Positions 1 through 7,643 of a stretch of 50,074 nt of DNA are shown piece by piece. The first letter of the stretch is position 1; every line of letters starts with the position of its first letter. The stretch comes from Phycisphaerae bacterium (lineage in GTDB: Bacteria > Planctomycetota > Phycisphaerae > Sedimentisphaerales > Anaerobacaceae). The notes beneath the pieces were generated by a model. The model saw nothing but the letters and a program-made list of their open reading frames with translations. It made no database searches and was not told the DNA's origin. The stretch spans positions 1 through 50,074 of the forward strand of contig JAGOLX010000044.1 of assembly GCA_017993835.1 (NCBI GenBank), read 5' to 3'. The translations under genes were made by a program, and so were the position numbers.

Positions 1-2
1 CA

Positions 3-287
3 ATCGAATGGATTGGTCACCACAAATTCCCTTGCAGGGCGAGGACAGAACGGGTACGAAATGGCAAAGAACACTGGCTGGTTTTGACCCGATCCCCGGT
101 GGCTGGTCTTAACCCGATCCGTGACAACGAGACCCTGGTCTACAGGCGAACGGGCGCCGATTTCATACTCCACAGTGTTGCAGAGGACTTCGACGACGAT
201 GGTGGTCAACACAGCGACTGGGGCCGAGGTGAGAAGGGCGGCGACTACGTCTTCTGGCCTGTGCAGGACCCGATCGACCCGAATTGA
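3..287 (+). pseudogene. 3' fragment of a planctomycete-type exported or prepilin-like protein
   Basis: The frame is open from the window edge to a TGA at 285-287. The last 55 or so codons read like the conserved C-terminus of planctomycete proteins that end in a 'DFILYSVAEDFDDDGG...GGDYVFWPV' block: here LVYRRTGADFILHSVAED, then a run of Asp-Asp-Gly-Gly and GGDYVFWPVQD. The codons before about position 110 do not resemble any protein and contain two imperfect copies of a 20-base unit (76-95 and 101-120, GGCTGGTTTTGACCCGATCC and GGCTGGTCTTAACCCGATCC). No start with a ribosome binding site is visible; the only in-frame start is a TTG at 84. I infer a decayed gene remnant, though a gene entering from beyond the left edge cannot be excluded. 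Function unknown. Confidence 0.5.
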
Positions 288-324
288 GCCTGATATCTCC
301 CTGTGCCTCGTGTTCGATCCACAA

Positions 325-359
325 AGGGCATGGCCTCACTTCTGACGAGGCCATGCCCT
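325..359. terminator. Perfect 13-bp stem-loop between convergent gene ends
   Basis: AGGGCATGGCCTC (325-337) pairs perfectly with GAGGCCATGCCCT (347-359) around a 9-base loop. It lies between the stop of the gene fragment on the plus strand and the stop of the serine-hydrolase-like gene on the minus strand, so it probably ends transcription in both directions. There is no T-tract, so the mechanism is inferred from position and structure only. Confidence 0.65.
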
Positions 360-372
360 GCGCCCTGGCCTG

Positions 373-1407
373 CTACGGTATCTCCCACTGGGGGGAATGG
401 GGTCCGCCCTTGTCCTGCGAGTGTCTGTAGCCTGCGATGCCGTGCAGATCGAACAGCAGTTGGAACGGACTGGTCAGGCAGTACGGTGGGCGCTTCTGCG
501 TGATCAGCACCGCGCCGAGGCGTCCGCAGGGCTGGCACACCATGTAGACCTGCTGCTGTCCCTGCGTGGCGAACGTGAATGCGAGCGCTGCGAAGTCGCT
601 GTCGGGCTCTTTCAGGATGTCCCATCCGAGGCCCTTGTTGTCTTGGAGGCGCTCTTCCCAAGCCTCGGTTCGGATCAGCTCGCCGCAGATGTATCCGCCG
701 TTCAGGAAGTGCGCCAGGAAGCCGGTCATATCCGTGATGGTGCACTGGACTCCTGATACGTTGGGGTCGTCGGGGCTCACCGCCGCAAACGACGTGGCAC
801 CGATCGGTTCGGAGACGTACTGTGCCAGCAGTTCGTCGAGCGTGCTGCCTGTCGCGTCCGACAGGATGTCCTCCAGCACGGCGTATCCGACGTCTGATGT
901 TGCATAGGCGGTGCCCGGGACGGACCGGATATTGAGTTTTCCGTTCTTCCAGACGGGCGTCTGCTGGTCCGAATGAGAACGAGGCAGGCCGCTGCTATGT
1001 TCCAGGAGATGGCGAAACGTTAGGCCCGTCTCGGAGAACTCGTCGGGCAGACAGTCTGCATACGTGGGACTGTACCGGCGGATGTCGTCGTCCAAACTGG
1101 CGATGACGCCCCGTTCCAGCAATTGCAGGCACAGAGTGGCCGTCACCGGATTGGCGCCTCGGTAGGAGACGACCGCGTTGACATCTGCCTGGTCGCCGTA
1201 CGAGCCCACGAAGATCGTGTTGGCCTCGTAGACGAGTCCGACGCTGATGAAGTCACACTCGGCCAACTCCGCCGCGACCTTGTCCTCGACCTGCTGGACC
1301 TGTTCCTGCGGCAATGACATGCCAAGGCCATCGCCGCCGTCGCCAAGGACCATTTCCGCACACAACGACATGCTGAGCAGAGCGATCATCTTCCCGAGAA
1401 GCCTCAT
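373..1407 (-). CDS. Secreted beta-lactamase-fold protein lacking the catalytic residues
   Basis: A 344-residue protein. The start is the ATG at 1407 because AGGAGG sits nine bases upstream; the longer frame to 1434 has no such site. Residues 1-22 form a signal peptide. The rest resembles the serine beta-lactamase/penicillin-binding family (PF00144): the block 'LTFRHLLEHSSGLP' and the 'LQLLERG...SLDDDI' helix are clear. The SxxK motif, however, aligns with RGAN (residues 83-86), the Tyr-x-Asn motif of the PGT...GY segment reads TSD, and the third HxG motif is absent. I therefore call it a pseudo-enzyme that may bind peptidoglycan or a ligand without hydrolysis. It is divergent from, and a paralogue of, the C-terminal half of the sigma-factor fusion at 1606; both share the same tail (QDKGGPHSPQWEIP versus QDRGGPHKPVWEIP). 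The fold call is strong; the role is inferred. Confidence 0.85.
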   Translation of the reverse strand: MRLLGKMIALLSMSLCAEMVLGDGGDGLGMSLPQEQVQQVEDKVAAELAECDFISVGLVYEANTIFVGSYGDQADVNAVVSYRGANPVTATLCLQLLERGVIASLDDDIRRYSPTYADCLPDEFSETGLTFRHLLEHSSGLPRSHSDQQTPVWKNGKLNIRSVPGTAYATSDVGYAVLEDILSDATGSTLDELLAQYVSEPIGATSFAAVSPDDPNVSGVQCTITDMTGFLAHFLNGGYICGELIRTEAWEERLQDNKGLGWDILKEPDSDFAALAFTFATQGQQQVYMVCQPCGRLGAVLITQKRPPYCLTSPFQLLFDLHGIAGYRHSQDKGGPHSPQWEIP

Positions 1408-1529
1408 GGTTGTACCTCCTGTTCTGCCAGTCAACTGGCGGGTCCACTGATTGCCGATATGATTCGCCTTCCTTGCACGGTGTTGTTCCGGTCGACCGCT
1501 TACTAAACGCCATGAGGTCGGACCGGTTA

Positions 1530-1540
1530 CGGAATTTCCG
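1530..1540. promoter_or_regulatory. CGGAA-T-TTCCG palindrome in the divergent intergenic region
   Basis: An 11-base interrupted palindrome (CGGAATTTCCG) lies between the two divergent pseudo-beta-lactamase genes, about 120 bases from one start and 65 from the other. It could be an operator for both genes. No repressor gene is adjacent, and a short palindrome can occur by chance in GC-rich DNA. Confidence 0.3.
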
Positions 1541-1565
1541 AGAGGGCTGTGTTCTGCGGTTTTTT

Positions 1566-1598
1566 GGAAACCTTTCAGCGTCGATGTCGTTGTATACT
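1566..1598 (+). promoter_or_regulatory. Candidate ECF-type promoter of the sigma-factor fusion gene
   Basis: GGAAACC (1566-1572) followed after 15 bases by CGTTGTA (1588-1594) fits the general ECF promoter layout (GGAAC-like -35, CGT-like -10). A TATACT hexamer at 1593-1598 is an alternative sigma-70 -10 element but has no good -35 at 16-18 bases. Either way transcription would start just before the ATG at 1606, giving a very short or absent leader. An ECF promoter here would imply autoregulation by the encoded sigma factor, which is an inference. Confidence 0.4.
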
Positions 1599-1605
1599 CG
1601 ATTGC

Positions 1606-3360
1606 ATGGGAAACGACATGGACCGGAAACTACTGGAAACCGTCCAACGGGCTCAGAAGGGCGATCTGGAGTGTGTGGCCCGCGTTACGGAGATGGCCTC
1701 AGAGAGGGTCATCAGGTACCTCTACAGGATCAGCCTGGACCACCACGCGGCCGAGGACCTCTGCCAGGAAACCATGATACGTTTGCTCGAGTACCTACCG
1801 AAGATCGTAATCAGGGACGAAGGTGCGTTCTGGGCCTGGCTGTATCGAACGGCCTTCAGTCGGCTCCAGCAACATCACAGGGACCAGCTCCGGCGCCGTA
1901 GACATTGCGACATGCGATCCGATCCCAGTCTGACCGCCGCGACGGCTACGGACGATGAGACGCCTTTCGAGCAGGTCGCGCGCAGCGAGTTGGCCCGTGC
2001 TGTGTGGAAGGCCATCGGCGTTCTGAAGCTGCATCACCGTCAGATCCTGACCCTCCGCTGCCTGGAGTCGCTTTCCTATGCGCAGATTGCCACCATTACG
2101 GGCGGTACGCAGCTCCAGGCGAAAGTCCGTTTCTTCCGGGCCAGGCAATCCCTCCGGCGACAGTTGCTCCGGCAGGGCCTTGCCAAGGACCACCTGTTGC
2201 CCGCGCTGGGTGTCTTCGCGGCCGTCACGGCGGGCTCGGGGAAACGAGCTGCAGGTGTCGCGAGCGCCTCGCTCGACGTTGGCGTGGGTGTTGCGGTGAT
2301 TGGCATGGCCGCCACCAAGATGGGGGCCGCCGTGCTCACTGCCGCGACGGTGGGAGCCCTGGCGGTCGGTTCTGTGGTCTCATCCGGAGCCGCGGACTCG
2401 GTTGTGTCCACGAGTCGGACGGGCTTGTCCAGATACACAATCGATCGCATCGAAAAGCGAATCGAAGCCGATGCCCGACGCTTCAACTTCATCAGCGCCG
2501 GGTTCATCTATGACGCCAACGTGGCGATGACGACCTCACATGGTACGCGGGCCGACCTCGACAAAGTGCTTCCTTTGCGAGGCCCCAACCCGATCACCTC
2601 CACCCTGTGCCTGCAACTGTTGGAGGGGAGGACGATCGCGGACCTGGACGATCCGATCGCCCAATACAGCCGACGATTCGCGAATTGCATGCCCGTGCGC
2701 TATGCCGACACGCCGGTGACCTTCAGGCACCTGCTGGCCCATACCAGCGGCTTGCCCGACAGCTTGGGCGGCGGCCCTCTCGGCCGGGACGGCAAACTCC
2801 GCCTCGAATCCAAGCCGGGCGAGCGATACCGTCGCACTGAAGCCGGATATGTTGTTCTGGAGATGTTGCTCGAAGAGATCACGGGAAAGCGACTCGACGA
2901 ACTGATCCAGATCCGCATTGCGGCGCCGATCGAGGCCACGTCGTTCAGGGCACTGGCTCCGAACGACGCGACGGTCGCGGGGGTCGAGTGCACGATCACG
3001 GACTTGACGCGATTCCTGGGCCGGCTGCTTCAGGGCAAGTATGTGTCGGGCGGGCTGCTCCGCGTCCAGGTGTGCAGTCCGCAGGATTCGGACTCCCACG
3101 GGTTGGGCTATTCCTTGATCGCAAGCGCCCGGGATGGCCTGAGTCTGGTCTGGGATCACGGTACGTGGGGTCTATACGACTATCATTGCGCGTTTCAGCC
3201 ATGTGGGCGTCTTGGCCTTGTGGTGGTGGCTCAGAGGAAGGCTCTGGACCAGTTTCCCGGCGATTATCTTCAGACGCTGCTTGATCTGCTCGCGATCCTG
3301 GGCGAGCAGCATATGCAGGATAGAGGCGGTCCGCACAAGCCGGTTTGGGAGATCCCGTGA
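1606..3360 (+). CDS. ECF sigma factor fused via a membrane segment to a pseudo-beta-lactamase domain
   Basis: A 584-residue fusion if started at ATG 1606; ATG 1618 is nearly equivalent and the GTG at 1549 lies upstream of the likely promoter. Residues about 28-99 are sigma-70 region 2 (HHAAEDLCQETMIRLLEYL, then FWAWLYRTAF). Residues about 126-190 are region 4 (LHHRQILTLRCLESLSYAQI and a helix-turn-helix). Residues about 226-262 are a Gly/Ala/Val-rich hydrophobic stretch that I read as one transmembrane helix. Residues about 280-545 match the PF00144 fold and are paralogous to the divergent secreted protein at 373-1407. As there, SxxK is replaced by RGPN (325-328) and Tyr-x-Asn by RTE; a HGTWG third motif survives. 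The likely topology is sigma domain in the cytoplasm and sensor domain outside. ECF factors with C-terminal extensions are known in planctomycetes; I do not know this combination as a described type. No anti-sigma factor is adjacent, so the extracytoplasmic half may itself control the sigma domain. Confidence 0.88.
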   Translation: MGNDMDRKLLETVQRAQKGDLECVARVTEMASERVIRYLYRISLDHHAAEDLCQETMIRLLEYLPKIVIRDEGAFWAWLYRTAFSRLQQHHRDQLRRRRHCDMRSDPSLTAATATDDETPFEQVARSELARAVWKAIGVLKLHHRQILTLRCLESLSYAQIATITGGTQLQAKVRFFRARQSLRRQLLRQGLAKDHLLPALGVFAAVTAGSGKRAAGVASASLDVGVGVAVIGMAATKMGAAVLTAATVGALAVGSVVSSGAADSVVSTSRTGLSRYTIDRIEKRIEADARRFNFISAGFIYDANVAMTTSHGTRADLDKVLPLRGPNPITSTLCLQLLEGRTIADLDDPIAQYSRRFANCMPVRYADTPVTFRHLLAHTSGLPDSLGGGPLGRDGKLRLESKPGERYRRTEAGYVVLEMLLEEITGKRLDELIQIRIAAPIEATSFRALAPNDATVAGVECTITDLTRFLGRLLQGKYVSGGLLRVQVCSPQDSDSHGLGYSLIASARDGLSLVWDHGTWGLYDYHCAFQPCGRLGLVVVAQRKALDQFPGDYLQTLLDLLAILGEQHMQDRGGPHKPVWEIP

Positions 3361-3432
3361 ACGCATGGGCCGGCTGAGTTCTCGACTACAGACGTGCTTT
3401 CTGCCTGCGGTCCGGTTATCATCTCCGGCCGT

Positions 3433-4233
3433 ATGGATGCCTATGCTGTTGACCTTGAAGACGTCAGTGTCGTCCGTGGGGGACGGTCTCTGCTTGCCGG
3501 TGTCTCCTTGCACGTGCCGGCGGGGACTTGCTGTGCCATTCTGGGACCGAACGGTTCCGGCAAATCCACCCTCGTCTCCGTCCTGAGCGGCTATACCTGG
3601 CCCAGCAGGGGGTCCGTCGATATCGGCGGGCACGTGTTCGGCAAGGTAGATCTGGCCCGCTTTCGGCGGGGGATCGGTGTGATCGAGCCCTCCCGCAGCC
3701 CTGCGTTCGACGCCCAGATGTGGGTCCGCGAGGTCGTCGCCACCGGTTTGTTCGGTACGATCCGATTGCCTCTCCACAGCTCGATCCGACCCACGCAGTG
3801 GCGCCGGGTCGAAGCCGAGATCGACGGGCTCGGGCTTGCCAAGATGGGGGATTGCGTCTTCGCGCAGTTGTCCACCGGCGAGCAGATGAAGGCGCTCCTG
3901 GCCCGGGCGATGGTGGCCCAGGCGGGCCTGCTGTTGCTCGACGAGCCCACCGCCGGCCTGGACCTGGGGGCCCGAGCGTCCTGCGTTGCGGCGATGGAGC
4001 GGCTTCTGAACCGGCGTCGCCATCCGACCGTAATCATTGTCTCTCATCATCTCGATGAGCTTCCCTGCACGGTGGACCAGGTGGTCCTGCTCAAGCAGGG
4101 GACGGTGTTCGCGTCGGGTCCGGCCGAGCAGGTCTTGTCGTCCGATCGGCTCAGCAGGCTGTTCGGTTGCCGGGTCGAAGTGTTCCGCAGCGATGGGCGA
4201 TACGTCGCGAGCGTCCGCGTGGAGAACGGTTGA
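3433..4233 (+). CDS. ABC transporter ATP-binding protein (orphan)
   Basis: A 266-residue ATPase, started at ATG 3433 (the in-frame extension to 3394 has no conserved content). Walker A is GPNGSGKST (38-46), the signature is LSTGEQ (146-151), Walker B is LLLLDEPTAGLD (166-177) and the switch His is in SHH (204-206). The signature LSTGE and the overall layout resemble single-domain ATPases of metal, iron-siderophore or molybdate importers. No permease or binding protein is next to it; CheD follows after 26 bases. The partner permease must lie elsewhere, or this ATPase has a soluble role. ATPase identity is secure; the substrate is unknown. Confidence 0.9.
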   Translation: MDAYAVDLEDVSVVRGGRSLLAGVSLHVPAGTCCAILGPNGSGKSTLVSVLSGYTWPSRGSVDIGGHVFGKVDLARFRRGIGVIEPSRSPAFDAQMWVREVVATGLFGTIRLPLHSSIRPTQWRRVEAEIDGLGLAKMGDCVFAQLSTGEQMKALLARAMVAQAGLLLLDEPTAGLDLGARASCVAAMERLLNRRRHPTVIIVSHHLDELPCTVDQVVLLKQGTVFASGPAEQVLSSDRLSRLFGCRVEVFRSDGRYVASVRVENG

Positions 4234-4259
4234 CGAGTGTTTTGAGGGCGAACCAGGTC

Positions 4260-4748
4260 ATGACGACGATGCTGCGAAAGTTCCTCAGGCCCGGCGAGTT
4301 CTACACAGGGCGCGAACCGGTGGTGGCGGAGACGCTGGTGGGGTCCTGCGTCGCGGTCTGCCTATACAACTACAAGCAGGGTTTCGGCGCCATGAATCAT
4401 TTCCTGATGGACCGCCCGAAGAACCTTGCGGAGACCGATATCGGCCGGTACGGCGTGACCTCCACCCGGCATATGGTCGATGCCATGATGCAGATCGACC
4501 CGGAACCGACGCACTACCGCGCCACCATCCTGGGCGGCGCCGCGGTCCTCAAGACGGCACGTGAGGACGGGCGGATCGGGCAGGGAAACGTCGCGGCGGC
4601 GCTGGAGGTCCTGCACGCCGCACGCATCCGCGTCGCGGCGCAGGAAGTCGGCGGGACTCGCGGCCGACGCATTCGATTCAACACGCAGACGGGCGAGATC
4701 GAGTGCCGCTTCGCCGGCGACATCCCCGGCAGGAAGGCCGCCCCGTGA
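4260..4748 (+). CDS. cheD: CheD, chemoreceptor glutamine deamidase
   Basis: A 162-residue CheD. Family members deamidate glutamines of methyl-accepting chemotaxis proteins and interact with CheC. The catalytic Cys is C30 in LVGSCVAVCLY, the His is H47 in GAMNHFLM, and a Thr precedes the Cys (T25). The downstream blocks ILGGAAVLK, IGQGNV and EVGGTRGRRIRFNTQTGE are typical of the family. I chose ATG 4260; the frame is open further upstream into the end of the ABC gene, but those residues are not CheD-like. Its stop overlaps the start of the next gene by four bases (GTGA). No other chemotaxis gene is in the window, so its receptor partners are encoded elsewhere. Confidence 0.9.
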   Translation: MTTMLRKFLRPGEFYTGREPVVAETLVGSCVAVCLYNYKQGFGAMNHFLMDRPKNLAETDIGRYGVTSTRHMVDAMMQIDPEPTHYRATILGGAAVLKTAREDGRIGQGNVAAALEVLHAARIRVAAQEVGGTRGRRIRFNTQTGEIECRFAGDIPGRKAAP

Positions 4749-5638
4749 TTACCTCGCCCGCAAGGACGTGCGCCGCTTCGTCGCAGGCATTGCGGGACGT
4801 GCTCGACCGTGTGTACGAGCGGTACAACCGCAGGCAGTTCCTCGGCTCCGATCCCCTGCAGTTTGCGCATCGGTACTCGAATCGGCAGGATGTCGAGATC
4901 GCCGCGTTTCTCGCGTCGGCCCTCGCCTACGGCCGCGTGGAGCAGATCAAGCGGAGTCTGACGCAGCTCTTCGACCGGATGGACAACACGCCGTATGAGT
5001 TCACCTCGCGATTCGACAATCGCAGGCGCGCCAGACTGCGGAGCTTCAAGCACCGGTTTACGACGGGTGACGATCTGGCCGATCTGCTCGGGCTGTTCCG
5101 CCAGGTCCTGGACCGGCACGGCAGCCTGGAGGCGTTCTTCCTGCAGGGCTACCGTCAAGACCACGACAGCGTGCTGCCGGCGCTGAACGCGTTCTGCGAG
5201 TCTCTAGGCCGGATCTACAGGGACTCGCACGGAGGCAACCGGCCTCCCGCGGGGCTGAGCTATCTGCTGGCCAGTCCGAGCCGGGGCAGCGCCAGCAAGC
5301 GACTGAATCTGTTCCTGCGGTGGATGGTCCGCAAGGACGACGTGGACCTGGGACTCTGGACCTCCATCGACAAGGCCGGGCTGATCGTCCCCGTGGACGT
5401 CCATATGGGCAGGCTGTGCCGCATCCTGGGCCTGCACGCTGGCAAGTCCGCTTGTCTCCGCGCCGCGGTGGAGATCACGGCGGGATTCGCCCGGATCGAG
5501 CCGGCCGACCCGGTGAAATACGATTTCGCACTCTCGCGAATCGGGATTGTCGAAGACTGCACCGGCCGCCGGGGTGTACAATGCCAAGCGTGTGCGCTAC
5601 GCTGGATTTGTGAAGAAAGGGAGTATCGGACACTATGA
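4745..5638 (+). CDS. TIGR02757/DUF2400 family protein with HhH-glycosylase-like features
   Basis: A 297-residue protein started at GTG 4745, which overlaps the cheD stop. The family block DVEIAAFLASALAYGRVEQI (49-68) identifies it as TIGR02757 (DUF2400), a family of unassigned function. Two features point to the DNA glycosylase/endonuclease III fold: VPVDVHMGRLCRILGL (215-230), which resembles the VDTH-x-x-R segment carrying the catalytic Asp, and a C-terminal cysteine set C272-x7-C280-x2-C283-x5-C289, close to the C-x6-C-x2-C-x5-C iron-sulfur loop of endonuclease III. The cluster and fold are inference. The stop overlaps the ATG of the next gene (ATGA), so the two are probably co-translated. 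Confidence 0.85.
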   Translation: MITSPARTCAASSQALRDVLDRVYERYNRRQFLGSDPLQFAHRYSNRQDVEIAAFLASALAYGRVEQIKRSLTQLFDRMDNTPYEFTSRFDNRRRARLRSFKHRFTTGDDLADLLGLFRQVLDRHGSLEAFFLQGYRQDHDSVLPALNAFCESLGRIYRDSHGGNRPPAGLSYLLASPSRGSASKRLNLFLRWMVRKDDVDLGLWTSIDKAGLIVPVDVHMGRLCRILGLHAGKSACLRAAVEITAGFARIEPADPVKYDFALSRIGIVEDCTGRRGVQCQACALRWICEEREYRTL

Positions 5639-7377
5639 ATTCGGACGATCTGGAGAGATACTCGTCGGCTGTCACGCTCTCAGACATGGAGCTGTTCGTG
5701 TTTCCCGAGCTGATCTACAGCCTCGTGCTCGCGAACCTCATGAGCCCGGTCATTTGGAAGTGGCGGGACCTGGAGTCCTTCAACAAGCTGGCGGGCAAGG
5801 GCAGTTACCGCAGGCTCATGCGGCTGCGGCAGTTCATCATGGACGAGTTCGACTTCAATCTTGACCTCGAAACGTGGGGCCTGACCGACAAGAACGCCGA
5901 GATCCAGCGGTTTACTCAGTACATGTCGCCGCAGCAGATCGCGGCGAGCAATGCCCTGTTCGGTTACGAAGGCGACAAGTACTATTACGATGTGGACATT
6001 CGCAAGCACTTTGGGCTCGACAAGTACACCACGGACATCATCCCGTACTGGAAAACCGAAACCGCGGAGGCGATGGATGCGTTCCGGCTCAAGCCCGGCT
6101 ACGGCAAGGCGGCTGGGGAGTGCGTCTCGTTGGCGACGCTCTACGCCTCGGCGGTGTTCATCGTTTGCGGCGTGCCCCTCGATGACATCTTCCTGGTCCT
6201 CACGCCCCTGCACTCGCAGAACTTCATCGACCTGCAGGATGGCATCCTGACCAACAACCGGCGACTCGTGACCAAGACCATGTGGTTCAACGGCACCGAG
6301 ATCTCCAACAAGGCCCAGCGGGCCCTCCGCAACGAGCAGGTGACCGTCGTCGCGCACAACACAGGCTGCATCCACTGCCTCTACAGCGACGCCACGATCG
6401 ATCCGAAGGCCTACGAGCGATTCAAGAGCCGCCTGGCCGGCTACCTCTCGACCGATTTGAATCTGACCGTCTTCGCCAGCTTCCTGCGGTGTTTCCGCGA
6501 CTATCAGAGGTACTTCCAGATCTGTCGCGATTGTCACGGCCAGCCGCAGTTCATCCGGGCCGAGCTGCTGTACCACTACGAGCACGGCAGTCCGTTCAAG
6601 ATCGGCGACGACACGCACGACAAGCTGCTGGCAGAGGTCGCCGACGAGGATTTCGTGCGGTTCGAGTTGCCCGGGCGGATGCGATGCGACCGTCTCTGCG
6701 AATTCCTCAGGCAGGGGATCGACGTCCGGCGGGCGGACGGCCGTGACGCCATGCGGAAGTTCATCGAGCCGACGATCCCCGACGCCGACAAGTTCGTCGA
6801 GGAACTGCGGAAGTTCGTACACATGGAGGCGAACCTGCCGCCCGCCGACAAGAAGTTCTCCAATGACCATGTGATCCAAATCTCTCCCGACTGGAGCCGC
6901 GAGCAGATCATCGACTATCTGCGTCAGATCCGCTCTCACAATAGCACCGCGGACCTGGCGTTCTACGCGTTCCGCGACATGGAGAGTTGCGACTGGCGGC
7001 CCTTCCTGAAGGCCGCAATCGAGCGAAGCCCCGTCTCGCTGGAGAAGACGCAGGCAATGTCGGTGGGAGCGGTCTACGATTGGCTCCAGGGGCTTGCGGG
7101 CGTCTCGATCTACGACGGCAATCGCCTGGCCCAGCCCGATGAGGTCGCCAACTATCTCACCGGCGACGGCCTTGAAAAGGCGATCCTCCTGGCCAACGTC
7201 CTGCGCCACAGGTCTCCCGAACGAGATCTGCGCATGGAAGTGGACCGCAGCCGCGTCGTGGTCCGCGGCGAACGGGATTACGAGTTCTGCTCCGCCAAGA
7301 CGCTGCAAGGCCAGGTGGACATCACGCCCGAAGGCGAGATCGCCGTTGAAGCCCGCTCGTACAGGCCGGAGGGATAG
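5635..7377 (+). CDS. Large transglutaminase-like cytoplasmic protein of unknown function
   Basis: A 580-residue protein without signal peptide or membrane helix. The segment GKAAGECVSLATLYASAV (157-174, Cys163) followed by GVPLDDIFLVL and LHSQNFIDLQDG (His193, Asp199/Asp202) has the Cys-His-Asp order and spacing of transglutaminase-like cysteine proteins. The remaining 370 residues are not recognised; they contain CIHC and CRDCHG motifs that may bind metal. It is the last gene of the overlapping cheD-DUF2400 set, starting at an ATGA overlap. The transglutaminase-like call is moderate, based on one motif; a protease, amidase or catalytically dead binding role are all possible. Confidence 0.6.
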   Translation: MNSDDLERYSSAVTLSDMELFVFPELIYSLVLANLMSPVIWKWRDLESFNKLAGKGSYRRLMRLRQFIMDEFDFNLDLETWGLTDKNAEIQRFTQYMSPQQIAASNALFGYEGDKYYYDVDIRKHFGLDKYTTDIIPYWKTETAEAMDAFRLKPGYGKAAGECVSLATLYASAVFIVCGVPLDDIFLVLTPLHSQNFIDLQDGILTNNRRLVTKTMWFNGTEISNKAQRALRNEQVTVVAHNTGCIHCLYSDATIDPKAYERFKSRLAGYLSTDLNLTVFASFLRCFRDYQRYFQICRDCHGQPQFIRAELLYHYEHGSPFKIGDDTHDKLLAEVADEDFVRFELPGRMRCDRLCEFLRQGIDVRRADGRDAMRKFIEPTIPDADKFVEELRKFVHMEANLPPADKKFSNDHVIQISPDWSREQIIDYLRQIRSHNSTADLAFYAFRDMESCDWRPFLKAAIERSPVSLEKTQAMSVGAVYDWLQGLAGVSIYDGNRLAQPDEVANYLTGDGLEKAILLANVLRHRSPERDLRMEVDRSRVVVRGERDYEFCSAKTLQGQVDITPEGEIAVEARSYRPEG

Positions 7378-7455
7378 CCGCCGTCGTCTCCCAGGACGCC
7401 GTTGCGTGTCCGTGTTCCATGTCCTGAGAAAGACGGGCACGAGAGCGGTTTCCCC

Positions 7456-7485
7456 TTGATGTCCCTGTTGGCGTTGTTGTACAAT
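7456..7485 (+). promoter_or_regulatory. Sigma-70-like promoter, TTGATG-N18-TACAAT
   Basis: TTGATG at 7456-7461 and TACAAT at 7480-7485 are spaced by 18 bases, upstream of the secreted protein at 7644. The implied 5' leader is about 150 bases and shows no obvious structure. Confidence 0.5.
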
Positions 7486-7643
7486 CATACTGTAAACACA
7501 AAATGAAGCGGCGTCGGATGATACCATGGGAGGGTCTATCCGGAAGTGGAATGCCAGGAGAGAATCTGAGGCATGGAGCCTGCCCCTCGTTTCTTCCGAT
7601 GAGTCCGCTGCCATATATGGACAGATCTGGAAAGGAGAAGACG

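Noticed and set aside
373-1407. Active beta-lactamase (resistance gene)
   Set aside because: The SxxK and Tyr-x-Asn motifs are missing, so hydrolysis by the usual mechanism is not expected.
6357-6549. CIHC and CRDCHG motifs in the transglutaminase-like protein as a c-type heme site
   Set aside because: The protein has no export signal, so c-type heme attachment is unlikely; a metal site is more plausible.
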